Shown: positions 17,242-39,815 of the stretch, in pieces | Layout: each line of letters begins with the position of its first letter | How positions within the stretch are numbered: the stretch's first letter is position 1 | Assembly (NCBI RefSeq): GCF_003545885.1 | Contig: NZ_QHCT01000015.1 | Span: forward strand, 1 to 50,953 | DNA: 50,953 bases | Source of the DNA: Leptospira stimsonii | Lineage (GTDB): Bacteria; Spirochaetota; Leptospiria; Leptospirales; Leptospiraceae | Reading direction: 5' to 3' | The notes under the pieces: model-generated | Told to the model about the DNA's origin: nothing | Databases searched by the model: none | What the model saw: the letters and a program-made list of their open reading frames with translations, nothing else | Translations under genes and position numbers: made by a program

Positions 17242-17547
17242 GAGTGGACGGAAGACCATCCCTATTTTCGAAACGGTCTTTGAAAAAGGGGGATTTCACG
17301 GTTCTTCGATTTCGAATTCTTAAATAGAAACTTCCTCCGCAGAGTTTTCTTTGTTTTTTAAGAGGAGATTTCCTTTGATTCTTCGTTGAACCAAGGTTTT
17401 TCCGAGCAAAAGTGGACGGAACTCCGCTCACTTCTCTCTTCCACTGAGATTCAAATCTCTTTTTGTCGGTCCAATTTTTCTTTTTACAGAAAGGCCTTCT
17501 ATAGAAGAGTGGATTTGAATCCATTCTTCTAAAAGGACCTTCCAGCA
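17242..17547. other. Intergenic region with hairpins before purB
   Basis: About 300 bases without a gene. It contains a partial palindrome copy (17244-17253), a full copy of the GTGGACGGAACTCCG element (17412-17426), a short hairpin followed by T residues (17446-17464) that could terminate the upstream operon, and a large hairpin (17502-17531) just before the purB ribosome binding site. Confidence 0.6.
17502..17531 (+). promoter_or_regulatory. 30-base inverted repeat in the purB leader
   Basis: The arms TAGAAGA and TCTTCTA, and TGGATT and AATCCA, pair across one G-T wobble to give about 14 base pairs with almost no loop. It ends two bases before AAGGA (17534-17538), the purB ribosome binding site. 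It lacks a T run, so it looks more like an operator or translation-control hairpin than a terminator. Confidence 0.45.
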
Positions 17548-18848
17548 ATGATCGATCGATATTCCAATCCTGCGATTTCCAAAATTTGGGAATTAGAAAA
17601 CAAATTCGAAATCTGGAAAGAAATAGAAATTCTCGCCTGCGAGATTCGAATGAAACGTGGGGAAGTTCCTGCGGAAGATTTTCAAGAAATCAAAACAAAA
17701 GCAAAGTTCAAGGTGGATGAAATTCTCGAAATCGAAAGTAAGGTCCATCACGACGTCATCGCATTTTTAACCAATATGAATTCCTACATCGGACCTGCCG
17801 GCCGACATGTTCACTACGGTCTGACTTCCTCCGACATCGGGGACACGGCTCTTTGTGTTCAGATGGTACAAGCGATGGATCTTATCCTCAAAAAGACGGA
17901 TGAGTTGATCGCGGCAGTAAAAGAAAAGGCGATTCAGTATAAGGATCTGCCTTGTATCGGGCGTTCCCACGGAATCCACGCGGAACCGATGACCCTCGGA
18001 CTCAAGTTCGCATTATTTTTTGAAGAATTAAACCGAAATCGCAAAAGAATGGCGGACGCGCGCGAGGAGATCGCGGTTGGAAAACTTTCGGGAGCGGTTG
18101 GAACCTATTCCAATATCGATCCCGAAATCGAAGCGTATGTATGTGAAAAGATGGGACTCCGAGTGGATCCGATCGCAACACAAGTTGTCTCGAGGGATCG
18201 TCATGCATTCTATTTATCCGTCTTAGGAGTAACCGCTTCCTCTTTGGATCGAATGGCAACGGAGATTCGTCTTCTTCAGAAGACCGAAGGAAGAGAAGTG
18301 GAAGAACCGTTTTCAGCAGGACAAAAAGGATCTTCCGCGATGCCTCACAAAAGAAACCCGGTGATCTGTGAAAGAATCTCCGGTCTTTCCAGAGTCATTC
18401 GTGCAAACGTAAACGTAGGACTTCAGGACGTCGCGCTCTGGCACGAAAGAGATATCTCGCATTCTTCCGCGGAACGGGTCGTCTTACCTGACTCAACGAT
18501 CGGATTGGAATACATCCTGGACAAGATGCTTTTTGTAATCAAAAATCTTCACGTCTATCCTGATGCTCTCGAAAGAACATTAGGCGTCACACGAGGCTTG
18601 ATCTTTTCCCAAAAAGTTCTTCTTGCTCTCATCGAAAAGGGAAAGATCGTCCGAGAAGACGCTTATCTCATCGTTCAGGAACACGCGATGGCCGTCTGGG
18701 GAAATCAATCCGAAACCCTGAAAGGAAGACTGGAAAAAGATTCCAGAGTCAATCAAGTTCTCACTCAGAAAGATCTGGACGAGATTTTTAAAATCGAGCC
18801 ATATCTCGAAAAAGTCGGACTGATCTACGAACGTCTGGGTCTGGGGTA

Positions 18849-18849
<1 letters not shown>
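17548..18849 (+). CDS. purB: Adenylosuccinate lyase
   Basis: Catalyses two steps of purine synthesis: SAICAR to AICAR plus fumarate, and adenylosuccinate to AMP plus fumarate. At 433 residues it fits the shorter bacterial type. Motifs seen are VHHDVIAFL, HYGLTSSDIGDTA, GRSHGIHAEPMTLG, the superfamily signature GSSAMPHKRNP with the mobile catalytic-serine loop, and ERISGLSRVIR. ATG 17548 follows AAGGA by nine bases. Its stop codon shares one base with the next gene. Confidence 0.96.
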
Positions 18850-19623
<774 letters not shown>

Positions 19624-19634
<11 letters not shown>

Positions 19635-20721
19635 AATAACGAATATTCTACATTTCTTTTCGATAGGAGGATTGATTTCTCTCCTCATTTTTTTTTCGCT
19701 CCGGTATTGGTATGATGTTCGCGGAAAAATCGCGGTCTTTTTTATTATTTCGATTCTTTCCTATTTGATACTCAATCTGGATGTAAATGTTCAGATTCCG
19801 CCGATGGTTCGAAATTTTCTCTTTCTTTCCGTTTTGGCTTTGCCTTTTTTTTATTGGCTCATCACGTTAGCCGCATTTGAAGATCATTTCGAAATCAAAT
19901 ATTGGTTTTGGGCGCTCCTCGCCGGGAAGCTCATTCTTTCCACGATCGCCACCTATCCCACGTTAGGCCAAATTTCTCTGCGGGGTCCGGTCGAATCCGA
20001 AAAAATCCTTTCAACGATCCTTCTACCTTCGATTCTTTCTCTCGGCTTCGTTCTGACAGCGATCATCCAGACGTATATCGGAAGAAAAGACGATCTCGTA
20101 GAATCGAGACGTACGCTCAGACAAATCCATATTCTCATTTCAGGAACCGTCATTGCGCTTAACATTTTCTCGCATCTTTTCCTAAGAGGGAAAGAATTAT
20201 CCGAAATCTTAGATCTGATCAACGGAGTTCTCGCTTGGGGACTCATCTTGGCATTTCAATTCTTAATGTTCGAACTCAAAGATGGATTGATTCAGAAAAA
20301 AGTCGGGATTGTAGAGGAGGAAAAACCGCCTGCGGATCCGATTCTTCAAAAAAAGCTCATCGATTCATTCGAAAAAGATAAGATATATCGTTCCGAAGGA
20401 TTGACCATCCGAAGCCTTGCAGAAGAACTCCAAGTGCACGAATATAAACTCAGGAGGCTTATCAACGGGAATCTCGGGTTTCGCAACTTCAATGATTTTC
20501 TCAATCGTTACCGAATTCAGGAAGCATGCGAAATCCTATTGGACCCGAGTAAGGACGAAATCCCCGTCATCCGTATCGCGATGGATTTAGGATATCAATC
20601 TCTCGGCCCTTTCAATCGAGCCTTTAAGGAACTTACCACTTTTACCCCGACCGAATATAGAAAAAATCGAGTGGATCCTAAAATAAACCCGAACGATTTT
20701 GAAAATAGTAAGACTAAATAA
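19624..20721 (+). CDS. AraC family regulator with N-terminal membrane domain
   Basis: A 365-residue protein. The first 215 residues form about six or seven hydrophobic segments. After a charged linker (IVEEEKPPADP) comes an AraC/XylS DNA-binding domain: GLTIRSLAEELQVHEYKLRRLIN is the first helix-turn-helix, and IRIAMDLGYQSLGPFNRAFKELTTFTPTEYR contains the second and the family signature. It is therefore a membrane-bound one-component regulator that senses a lipid or envelope signal and binds DNA near the membrane. GTG 19624 is preferred because AAGGA lies just before it. The frame is open to 19537, but that part lies inside the upstream gene. Confidence 0.8.
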
Positions 20722-20741
20722 ACTTTTCAGACAATAATAAA

Positions 20742-20771
20742 TTGAAATCTACGAGTCAAATCTTGTAGAAT
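20742..20771 (+). promoter_or_regulatory. Possible promoter with a very short leader
   Basis: TTGAAA (20742-20747) and TAGAAT (20766-20771) are 18 bases apart. The start of transcription would fall near 20778, only about nine bases before the ATG at 20787, so the ribosome binding site would be almost at the 5' end of the message. Confidence 0.35.
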
Positions 20772-20786
20772 CTGGAGAAAAGAAGA

Positions 20787-21626
20787 ATGGCTGAATTGCT
20801 TTCAAAGGTCGGTTACACAGGATTTTTCGGAATCGTCTGGGGAACCTTGCTCTTACGTTATGTGCTCTTTGCCGGAGCCGCGTTTCTTGTCGTATGGGTG
20901 TTCTTAGGAAAAAAACTCGCGCACAAACTCATCCAAAGAAAAAAGCCCGAAGCGGAGAGGATCTGGCACGAGATAAAGTATTCTCTGAATACATTTTTTG
21001 TTTTCGCGCTTTCGGGAGTTTTTACCGCGTGGTCGCAGATCCACGGATACAACCTCATCTACGAGGACGTTTCCGATTACGGAACCGCATATCTTATTTT
21101 CAGCATCTTCGCGTTGATTCTTCTACACGATACCTACTTTTACTGGACGCATCGATTGATGCACCACAAACTATTATTCAAGAGTTTTCATCTCGTTCAT
21201 CATAGATCTACGAATCCTTCTCCTTGGGCGGCGTTTTCTTTTCACCCTCTGGAGGCGATCGTGGAGGCAGGTATCATTCCGCTCGCTTCGGTCTTGTTTC
21301 CTCTACACCAAGGAGCAATGCTCGTCTTCTTCGTTTATATGACTTCGCTTAACGTTTTAGGGCATTTGTCATACGAATTATTTCCTTCTTGGTTCCTAAA
21401 AAGCAAATTTACGAACTGGCATAACACGACTACCCATCACAATATGCATCATAAGTATTTTAACTGCAATTATTCTCTTTATTTCAATTTTTGGGATAAG
21501 ATTATGGGGACCAATCACGAGAAATATAAGGAAACCTTCGAAGAAGTCGCTTCACGAACTCCGAATTCTGTAGCGAACCAGCCGTCTTTTCAAAATGAGG
21601 AAACAAAAGAGTCCGTCGCGGTTTAA
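20787..21626 (+). CDS. Fatty acid hydroxylase / sterol desaturase family protein
   Basis: A 279-residue integral membrane di-iron enzyme. The histidine clusters of the superfamily are present: HDTYFYWTHRLMHH (114-127), HLVHH (135-139), a single His in SFHPLEA and HNTTTHHNMHH near residue 215. Four or so hydrophobic segments surround them. Such enzymes hydroxylate or desaturate acyl chains or sterol-like lipids at the membrane. The substrate here is unknown. Leptospira make no sterols, so an acyl chain or hopanoid-like lipid is more likely. It lies next to an AraC regulator and is convergent with a sensor kinase gene 15 bases away. Confidence 0.85.
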   Translation: MAELLSKVGYTGFFGIVWGTLLLRYVLFAGAAFLVVWVFLGKKLAHKLIQRKKPEAERIWHEIKYSLNTFFVFALSGVFTAWSQIHGYNLIYEDVSDYGTAYLIFSIFALILLHDTYFYWTHRLMHHKLLFKSFHLVHHRSTNPSPWAAFSFHPLEAIVEAGIIPLASVLFPLHQGAMLVFFVYMTSLNVLGHLSYELFPSWFLKSKFTNWHNTTTHHNMHHKYFNCNYSLYFNFWDKIMGTNHEKYKETFEEVASRTPNSVANQPSFQNEETKESVAV

Positions 21627-21641
21627 AAAATAGAACTTCTT

Positions 21642-23657
21642 TTATTTGAGCGGGAAAAAAACTTTAGTCGAGTGAAATCCGTTCGACGTTATTTCCTCCA
21701 AGTGACCCTTGAGTTGGTGGGTAAGTAGGGAAATCAACTCGGTTCCCAGAGAATCTTTTTTAGGCGTAGAATTCGGATCTTTGCCGGGGCCGTTATCGCT
21801 GACTTCAAGGCACGAAAGATTTTGTTCTCCTAAAGTGAAACTGACGGAGAGTTTTTTTATTCCGGTCACTTTTGGAAACGCGTGTTTCATCGAATTCGTA
21901 ATGAGTTCGTTTAAAATCAGACCCAAGGGAATAAGAACCCCTTGGTTTAAAACGAGGGAATCGCAGTGAACCGTGGTTTGAAGTTCTTTCTGGTCATAGC
22001 CGAAAAATCGCATCAGATTGGAGATAAGTTTTCGAATATAATCCGGAAGAAAAATCTGACTCTCAACACTTTTTGAATATAACGTTTCGTGAATCATCGC
22101 CATAGACGCGATCCTGTTCTGGCTGTCCTCCAAAACCCTTTTTGTAGAAGGATCTTCGGAATATTCAGATTGAAGACCGATCAAACTTGATAAAACCTGC
22201 ATATAATTCTTTACACGATGATGAATCTCTCTTAAGAGTAGTTCTTTTTCTTTAAGGGAATTGCTGATTAATTCTTCCGCTTGTTTCGGAAGAGAATAAT
22301 CGATGATCACACCTTCCAAAGCTTGCAATTCCCCCTTTGAGTCGAAGACTCCGATTCCTTGTTCGAAACACCACTGAATCTTTCCGTCTTTTTTCCGAAT
22401 CCGATAGGTCAATTGATACGGAATCCCTGCTTGTACCGATTCGGAAACTCCCGATTCGACAAGGGATCGATCTTCTTGTAGAATGATATCGCCAAAATCT
22501 AAGATCTTATCTTCCAAAAAATCATTCGACGCGTAACCTGTGAGTTGCTGACATCCTTCGCTGATATATTCCATCGTCCAGTGCGGCGGATCGTTCTTAC
22601 AACGATATACGATTCCCGAAATATTGCTGATGATCGTCGAGATTTGTCTTTCGCTTTCCCGCAGTCTTTCCTCCACCATTTTTAAGGAAGTGATGTCAAC
22701 GATCATCGCGAGTGCGCCGTCGTAGTTTCCGGAATCGTCGTAGAGCGGATTCGCGGATGCGATCGCGAATTTTTTTTCCCCGAGTCGGTTTACGAAATTG
22801 TATTCGGAAATTTCAGTTTTCCCTTTTTTTCTTTCTTCCAAACGATAAGCGACGGAGCTTCTCCGATCCGGTTCTACTACTTCTAATATATTCATACCCA
22901 ACATTTCTTCAGGTTTGATTCCGTAGAGTTCTCCGATTTTCGGGTTTGCAAAGGTCGTTTTTCCCGTCTTGTCTAGGATCCAGATTCCTTCTTGTGACGT
23001 GTCTATGATCTTTTTGTAAAGTGAATCCAGTCTGAGTTCCGATTCCCTAGACCATTCAAAGTATATAAGAAGAATTGAAATCGCCGAAGCGAGCCGAAAA
23101 AGACCGCCTAACCAAAAACCTACGATTGCGAATTCCGGAATCGGTCTTAAAACGGGATAGTTTAAGGTAAGGATTCCCCAAAGAATAAAATTCCATCCCG
23201 CTAAATAATTTCCTCGATAGTAGGTGGAAGGAAGACGTAGGAATAGAATTCCAGAGTAGATATTAGCGCCGCCTACGATCATATAAATCGGAGCGGAAGC
23301 GAGGTCCGAGCCAGGGAAATAAATTTCTTCTAAGATGGACCACGAAAAGCCGATCGGGAAAACCCAAAAAATCGTTTTTGGAATCTCTTTTTTTAAAAAA
23401 AGAAAACAACCCGCGAGTAAAAAGAAAGCTCTGATCACGTCCGCAAAATGTGTTAGGATCGAAATCCATTCCTCCGAACCGATGGTCTCACGAAAAAGAT
23501 TACCGATAAGGAAAACCAATTGGAAAAACCACGAAAGCAACCAAAAGAGAAGGAATTTATGTTTCTCCGTTAAAAATAAAAATAAATAAACGAGATTGAG
23601 AATGATGACTGCTGTGAGCGCAAAGAAGATGGAAGGGATAATCCAGGAAGACTGCAT
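21642..23657 (-). CDS. PAS-containing sensor histidine kinase (HisKA_2 type)
   Basis: A 671-residue membrane sensor kinase. The N-terminal 200 residues form about seven hydrophobic segments. Two PAS domains follow, at about 215-335 (IIDTSQEGIWILDKTGK, the second part with YNFVNRLGEKK) and 340-460 (IISNISGIVYRCKN). The dimerisation and phosphoacceptor region is the HisKA_2 form, LLREIHHRVKNYMQVLSSL, with the phosphorylated His near 479. The ATPase domain has LNELITNSMKHAFP (N box) and EVSDNGPGKDP. This type often acts with response regulators in general stress or light/redox signalling. No response regulator is adjacent. Confidence 0.9.
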   Translation of the reverse strand: MQSSWIIPSIFFALTAVIILNLVYLFLFLTEKHKFLLFWLLSWFFQLVFLIGNLFRETIGSEEWISILTHFADVIRAFFLLAGCFLFLKKEIPKTIFWVFPIGFSWSILEEIYFPGSDLASAPIYMIVGGANIYSGILFLRLPSTYYRGNYLAGWNFILWGILTLNYPVLRPIPEFAIVGFWLGGLFRLASAISILLIYFEWSRESELRLDSLYKKIIDTSQEGIWILDKTGKTTFANPKIGELYGIKPEEMLGMNILEVVEPDRRSSVAYRLEERKKGKTEISEYNFVNRLGEKKFAIASANPLYDDSGNYDGALAMIVDITSLKMVEERLRESERQISTIISNISGIVYRCKNDPPHWTMEYISEGCQQLTGYASNDFLEDKILDFGDIILQEDRSLVESGVSESVQAGIPYQLTYRIRKKDGKIQWCFEQGIGVFDSKGELQALEGVIIDYSLPKQAEELISNSLKEKELLLREIHHRVKNYMQVLSSLIGLQSEYSEDPSTKRVLEDSQNRIASMAMIHETLYSKSVESQIFLPDYIRKLISNLMRFFGYDQKELQTTVHCDSLVLNQGVLIPLGLILNELITNSMKHAFPKVTGIKKLSVSFTLGEQNLSCLEVSDNGPGKDPNSTPKKDSLGTELISLLTHQLKGHLEEITSNGFHSTKVFFPLK

Positions 23658-23906
23658 AGATGATTTGAAATCAATGCCAGAGTAAAACGTTCTTTCTCAT
23701 TCCTGCAATTCATTTTCTCGGGAGATCGAATTTCGGTTCGATTCTTCTTTTTTTGAATCGATCTTATAGAAGACGTGATCGAGACAAGACAAGCGAACAT
23801 CGTAAGGCGACATTGAATCGTTTTTGCGTAACGAAAGCTCCGCAAACTTTTGGAAACAATGGGCCACGAATCAATTCTTTCTCGTGCCCTTTCTAACTTG
23901 TGAATT

Positions 23907-25796
23907 TTACTGAATCGTGTATTCTCGCAAACAATAGTTTCCGGAAGGATGTTTGTATTCCTTCTTTAGAACCGTGTTTTTGCCGACCGCGGCCGCTCGA
24001 ATTGCGAACTTATCCATCATTTCCTTTTGTCCACAACTCGGAGTGATCACAAGTGCGGAGGAGAATTCGTCCCAAGTTTTCCACTTGTGTCTGGAGTCGT
24101 TGCGATACTTTCCCTTTGCAAACGTTTTCATTCTCATCAAAAGATCGATTTCAGATGCGAGTAATCTTCCTTTTTTATCGAAGTTGAATTCTTCGTGAAA
24201 CCCGTTGAAGACGATGTATTTTCCTTCCGGAGAAATTTTTGCGGTGAGATCCCTTGCAGGTTGAAAGAGGTCGGTTTGAAATCCTTTTAAACAGAAGTAT
24301 TGCACCTTCTCGAAACTTCTCGTCAAAAGGCCGCCTTCTCTTACGTAAAGGCTCGCGCTCCAAAAAAATACGATCAAGCCGAATGCGATCGCCGCGATTC
24401 TTTCTTTTTTAATCGGACTTTCGATAAAACGAAATACCCAAAGAGAGAATATCGTGAACAGAGCGGGCAAAGGAGGAAATACGTGTCTGAGTTGTTTATT
24501 CCCGGTAGTCGCGTCTATGATGATATATTGCAAAAAAAGAATACTCGTAACGGCGACGAGGGGATCTCGAAACGTTTCCGAAAATGAGTTAAGAATCGAT
24601 CCTTTCTTTTCCCGGATTCTACCATTGAAAAACCAGACGATCAGGGCGATCACGCCGAAAAAGAAAATCCGAAAGATCCAAGGTTCTTGAAACACGTGAC
24701 TGACCGGGATCGTAGTGGTCGGAGAAGAAAAAAGAGCGAATACGAAACTCTTCACGAATTCGTTTACGATCATCTGAGCGTTGATGAGACTCATCACTCG
24801 ATCGGGGTTTGCGAAAATCCACGCGAGGGAAGGAGCGATCGCGTAGAGATAGATCACTCTGATGGAAGAGGGAGCGATCTTTTTCCATTCTTCTTTTTGA
24901 AAGTAGAGAAAAAGATTGAAGTCTATAAAAAGGAGAACCGTACAGTAATAGATGATCAGTTTGAACTGTCTCTGATCCAGGTTTAGGTTTGTCACCACTC
25001 TCAAAATCGGAAGCGAAAGAACGAGCGCGACAACGAGGATGAGAAAAATTCTTCGGATTCCTTTGTAACGTTTTGTAAAAGAAAACTTTACGATTTCAGA
25101 ATATTCTTTCGGTTTGGATACAACTTCGTAGACGACGATCGCTATGAACAAAAGAAGCCCGTACGGATATTTCGTAAAAAATAATCCGAAAAGTGAAAAT
25201 ACTACGGACAACTCTATTTTTTCGTTTTTGTCGAATTCTATTCGATAGGGATCTTCTTCCGTCTGTTTGTAGATTTTATAAAGAGTATAATAAGTCCATA
25301 ATAGAAAAAACATCCCTTGTGTTTCCAGCATCGAAGAAAGGCTGTAGGAAGGTGCTTCCGTCGTATGAAGCGTGAGCGCAAGAGTAAGAATCGAAACCAA
25401 TCCCGCTTTCCAAGCCGAACCGGTGATTTGATAAACGACATAGAGGATCGTCGGAAAACAAAGAACGTAGAATACGAGTCCTAAAAAGGAATCCTTCCAA
25501 GTGATCGGCATATCCCCGGGAGTCAGAAGGAGCAAAAGCGAAAGAAGGGACCGAAGAGGTGGCCAGGTCGGAGATTCCAGAAAGGGAAAAAAAGCCCTCC
25601 AAATACGGAATTCCTTAAAATCCTGATACTGATCGAGGACGACGTTGAGTCGGATGTTTTCATCCCAAGTCAGAAGATCCTTTAGGCTACAAGTCCGGAT
25701 AAAAATTTCCCAGTTCGTATAACCCATGTAAAACGCAAGTCCCAGGGATAATAAACAAAGTAGAATACCCGGGATCAAAAATTTGTCTTTTTTCAT
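23907..25796 (-). CDS. GT-C fold membrane glycosyltransferase
   Basis: A 629-residue protein with about ten to twelve hydrophobic segments and a soluble C-terminal part of about 130 residues. The first loop after the N-terminal helix carries an acidic pair (W44-D45-E46), which fits the catalytic motif of dolichyl-phosphate-mannose mannosyltransferase (PMT/ArnT-like) enzymes. These use polyprenyl-phosphate sugars on the outer face of the inner membrane. The GT2 gene just upstream (32-base gap) could make that donor. GGAG sits seven bases before the ATG. The acceptor is unknown: lipid A, another glycolipid or a protein are all possible. Confidence 0.7.
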   Translation of the reverse strand: MKKDKFLIPGILLCLLSLGLAFYMGYTNWEIFIRTCSLKDLLTWDENIRLNVVLDQYQDFKEFRIWRAFFPFLESPTWPPLRSLLSLLLLLTPGDMPITWKDSFLGLVFYVLCFPTILYVVYQITGSAWKAGLVSILTLALTLHTTEAPSYSLSSMLETQGMFFLLWTYYTLYKIYKQTEEDPYRIEFDKNEKIELSVVFSLFGLFFTKYPYGLLLFIAIVVYEVVSKPKEYSEIVKFSFTKRYKGIRRIFLILVVALVLSLPILRVVTNLNLDQRQFKLIIYYCTVLLFIDFNLFLYFQKEEWKKIAPSSIRVIYLYAIAPSLAWIFANPDRVMSLINAQMIVNEFVKSFVFALFSSPTTTIPVSHVFQEPWIFRIFFFGVIALIVWFFNGRIREKKGSILNSFSETFRDPLVAVTSILFLQYIIIDATTGNKQLRHVFPPLPALFTIFSLWVFRFIESPIKKERIAAIAFGLIVFFWSASLYVREGGLLTRSFEKVQYFCLKGFQTDLFQPARDLTAKISPEGKYIVFNGFHEEFNFDKKGRLLASEIDLLMRMKTFAKGKYRNDSRHKWKTWDEFSSALVITPSCGQKEMMDKFAIRAAAVGKNTVLKKEYKHPSGNYCLREYTIQ

Positions 25797-25828
25797 CTTC
25801 GTCTCCGTGAAAGGGAGTTCACCACTTT

Positions 25829-26817
<989 letters not shown>

Positions 26818-26954
26818 GATGTACCCGTAAGGATTGCAGGAGTCGGCTTTTTGTCCAGAATTATTCCCCGGCTTTCGGCTTGAAGCTTCTTGCTCACTTC
26901 TTTGCCGGTATGTCTGCGAAATCGGGTTTTTGCCCTGATTTTTAGTGCTATGCT

Positions 26955-27363
<409 letters not shown>

Positions 27364-27377
27364 TCCAATCAGAAGTC

Positions 27378-30389
<3,012 letters not shown>

Positions 30390-30402
30390 GAGAATTCAAA
30401 AC

Positions 30403-31014
30403 ATGAAACGACTCATTTTTAGTTCGCACGTTCGTATTCTATTCTTAGGATTTTTACTTTCGGATTGTATCATCAAGTCTCCTTTGATCACGTTTACACA
30501 AACGCAAACTTCCTCTGAGAAACAGATGATCGGAGAGGATCGGATTCTTGAAAAGGACGGATGGCTCATTTCTTCCATCAAGACTTCTTCCGCGGGTTCG
30601 GAAATCTGGAAGAAGGATTATTCCGGGGACACGTTTTCTCAAGGAGATAAGAATATTCTAATGTCCTTAAGGGCTCTTGCGTATCTCGCTCCGGAAATTA
30701 AGACCTGGAAAGAAGAAGGTTTTCTCGCCGAAGGAAGGGACGGCAAACTCAGAATCAATCCTTCGGCGGCGGAAGCCGGCATCAAAAACGAACTTTCGAA
30801 AAAGGAAATCAAATCCAGAATCGATTCCATCGTCGCACTCGCGAACGAACACAGGAACAAGGTGATTTCCGTCAAGATAGGAGCGGAAACCAAAACGGAT
30901 TCGAAAGAATCTTCGACCGACGTCCGCTCTCATCTGGAACAAACCTGGTATCGTCTTGTCGAAAAAGGGGAATACTACGAAAAGTCTCCGGGTAAATGGG
31001 TGCGAAAGGAGTAG
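30403..31014 (+). CDS. DUF1318 (YdbL-like) lipoprotein, possible YnbE-YdbL fusion
   Basis: A 203-residue lipoprotein, with lipidation likely at C22 (LSDC, a relaxed spirochaetal lipobox). The segment after the cysteine (KSPLITFTQTQTSSEKQ) alternates like a beta strand and resembles the short lipoprotein YnbE. From about residue 95 it matches the YdbL/DUF1318 pattern: an E-G-x-L-x-x-G segment, then SRIDSIVALANEHRNKV, and the ending YYEKSPGKWVRK. In E. coli YnbE and YdbL are separate proteins encoded beside YdbH. Here they seem to be one polypeptide. ATG 30403 follows AGGAG (30388-30392) and begins the signal peptide. Confidence 0.6.
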   Translation: MKRLIFSSHVRILFLGFLLSDCIIKSPLITFTQTQTSSEKQMIGEDRILEKDGWLISSIKTSSAGSEIWKKDYSGDTFSQGDKNILMSLRALAYLAPEIKTWKEEGFLAEGRDGKLRINPSAAEAGIKNELSKKEIKSRIDSIVALANEHRNKVISVKIGAETKTDSKESSTDVRSHLEQTWYRLVEKGEYYEKSPGKWVRKE

Positions 31015-31020
31015 ATTGAG

Positions 31021-38784
<7,764 letters not shown>

Positions 38785-38787
38785 GAT

Positions 38788-39735
38788 TCAGAGATCTCCA
38801 TACATCAAACCGATTCTTTCCTCACCTTTGGTCCAATGCCAGTCGTTTCTTGCGTTGAAATAAAGAAGCCATCGGTTAGATCCGGGATCGAATTTAACAT
38901 CCAAGGCATAGACGTGACTTCGCATCCAACCAGTCGAAGGTGCAAGAATCGGTTTTGGAGAAAGAAAATTCCATTCGAGTCCATCGGAAGAAAAGAGTAG
39001 AAAGATCGCAGATCCGGAACTACCTTTTGCGTCCTGATAGATGCAGTTTTCAAAACCGATAAATCCGTCTTCGACTTTGAGAACTTTTAAAGCGCCGCTT
39101 GCCAAGTTTCGAAAGGAATGGTCCGGTGAAAGAATCGGATTCGGAAAACTCCAAAAAGGACCGAAGATTTCGTCCGCTTCCGCGATTCCGATATGGGTCG
39201 GTTCACAAAAACCGCAATCCGGAATCCAACTCAAGGACCCGCTATAGTAGAGTCGATATCGATCTTCGATTTTGATCAGGCAAGGATTGCCGACCGAATT
39301 CCCAAAATGTGGATTCCGATGCCAGGAGAATTCCGGTCTAAGAATCGTTTTTGGCTTCGACCAGATTTTTAAGTCGTTTGAAGTTCGTATTTCGATTCTT
39401 GAATTCCATTTCCAGAAGGGAAACCAGGAAAAAACGATCTGAAATGCCGTATAACGTTCATACAATAAATAGAATATATCATTTTCCTTATATATGAAAG
39501 GTCTCATTGCGTGTCGAAAAAGAAGCAGGCCTTTGTCCCAATGGATTCCGTCTCCCGATTCATAACGGTGGATTCCGAAAAGTGTATGGCAGAAAAGATA
39601 ATATTTTCCGTCCGGGGATTCGGATGAAAGGAGAAGGGATGGATCCGCGATCAGAGGGGAAAATTTCGGACCCTTTAAGATCGGATTTCCGGAAAATAAA
39701 CTCCAACGGATCTTTTTAAAATCGTCGATTTTCAT
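38788..39735 (-). CDS. Five-bladed propeller glycosidase-like protein
   Basis: A 315-residue protein without a signal peptide. It shows the repeating pattern of five-bladed propellers in glycoside hydrolase clans (GH43, GH32/68, GH130): ADPSLLL, YYLFCHTLFGIHRYESGDGIHW, RPFIYKENDIFYLLYE, GNPCLIKIEDRYRLYYSG and NRWLLYFNARND. The block at 55-75 also fits the Leptospira habit of naming such proteins glycosyl hydrolases. The acidic catalytic residues could not be assigned with certainty. It ends three bases from the giant lipoprotein gene on the other strand, so transcripts converge and may overlap. Confidence 0.6.
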   Translation of the reverse strand: MKIDDFKKIRWSLFSGNPILKGPKFSPLIADPSLLLSSESPDGKYYLFCHTLFGIHRYESGDGIHWDKGLLLFRHAMRPFIYKENDIFYLLYERYTAFQIVFSWFPFWKWNSRIEIRTSNDLKIWSKPKTILRPEFSWHRNPHFGNSVGNPCLIKIEDRYRLYYSGSLSWIPDCGFCEPTHIGIAEADEIFGPFWSFPNPILSPDHSFRNLASGALKVLKVEDGFIGFENCIYQDAKGSSGSAIFLLFSSDGLEWNFLSPKPILAPSTGWMRSHVYALDVKFDPGSNRWLLYFNARNDWHWTKGEERIGLMYGDL

Positions 39736-39815
39736 ATAGTTTCTCCTCTCAAAAAAAATAGGTACGATTTCCGTCGTGAATTTTCGAAGTGAGTCTTTGA
39801 ATCCTAACGATCCGG

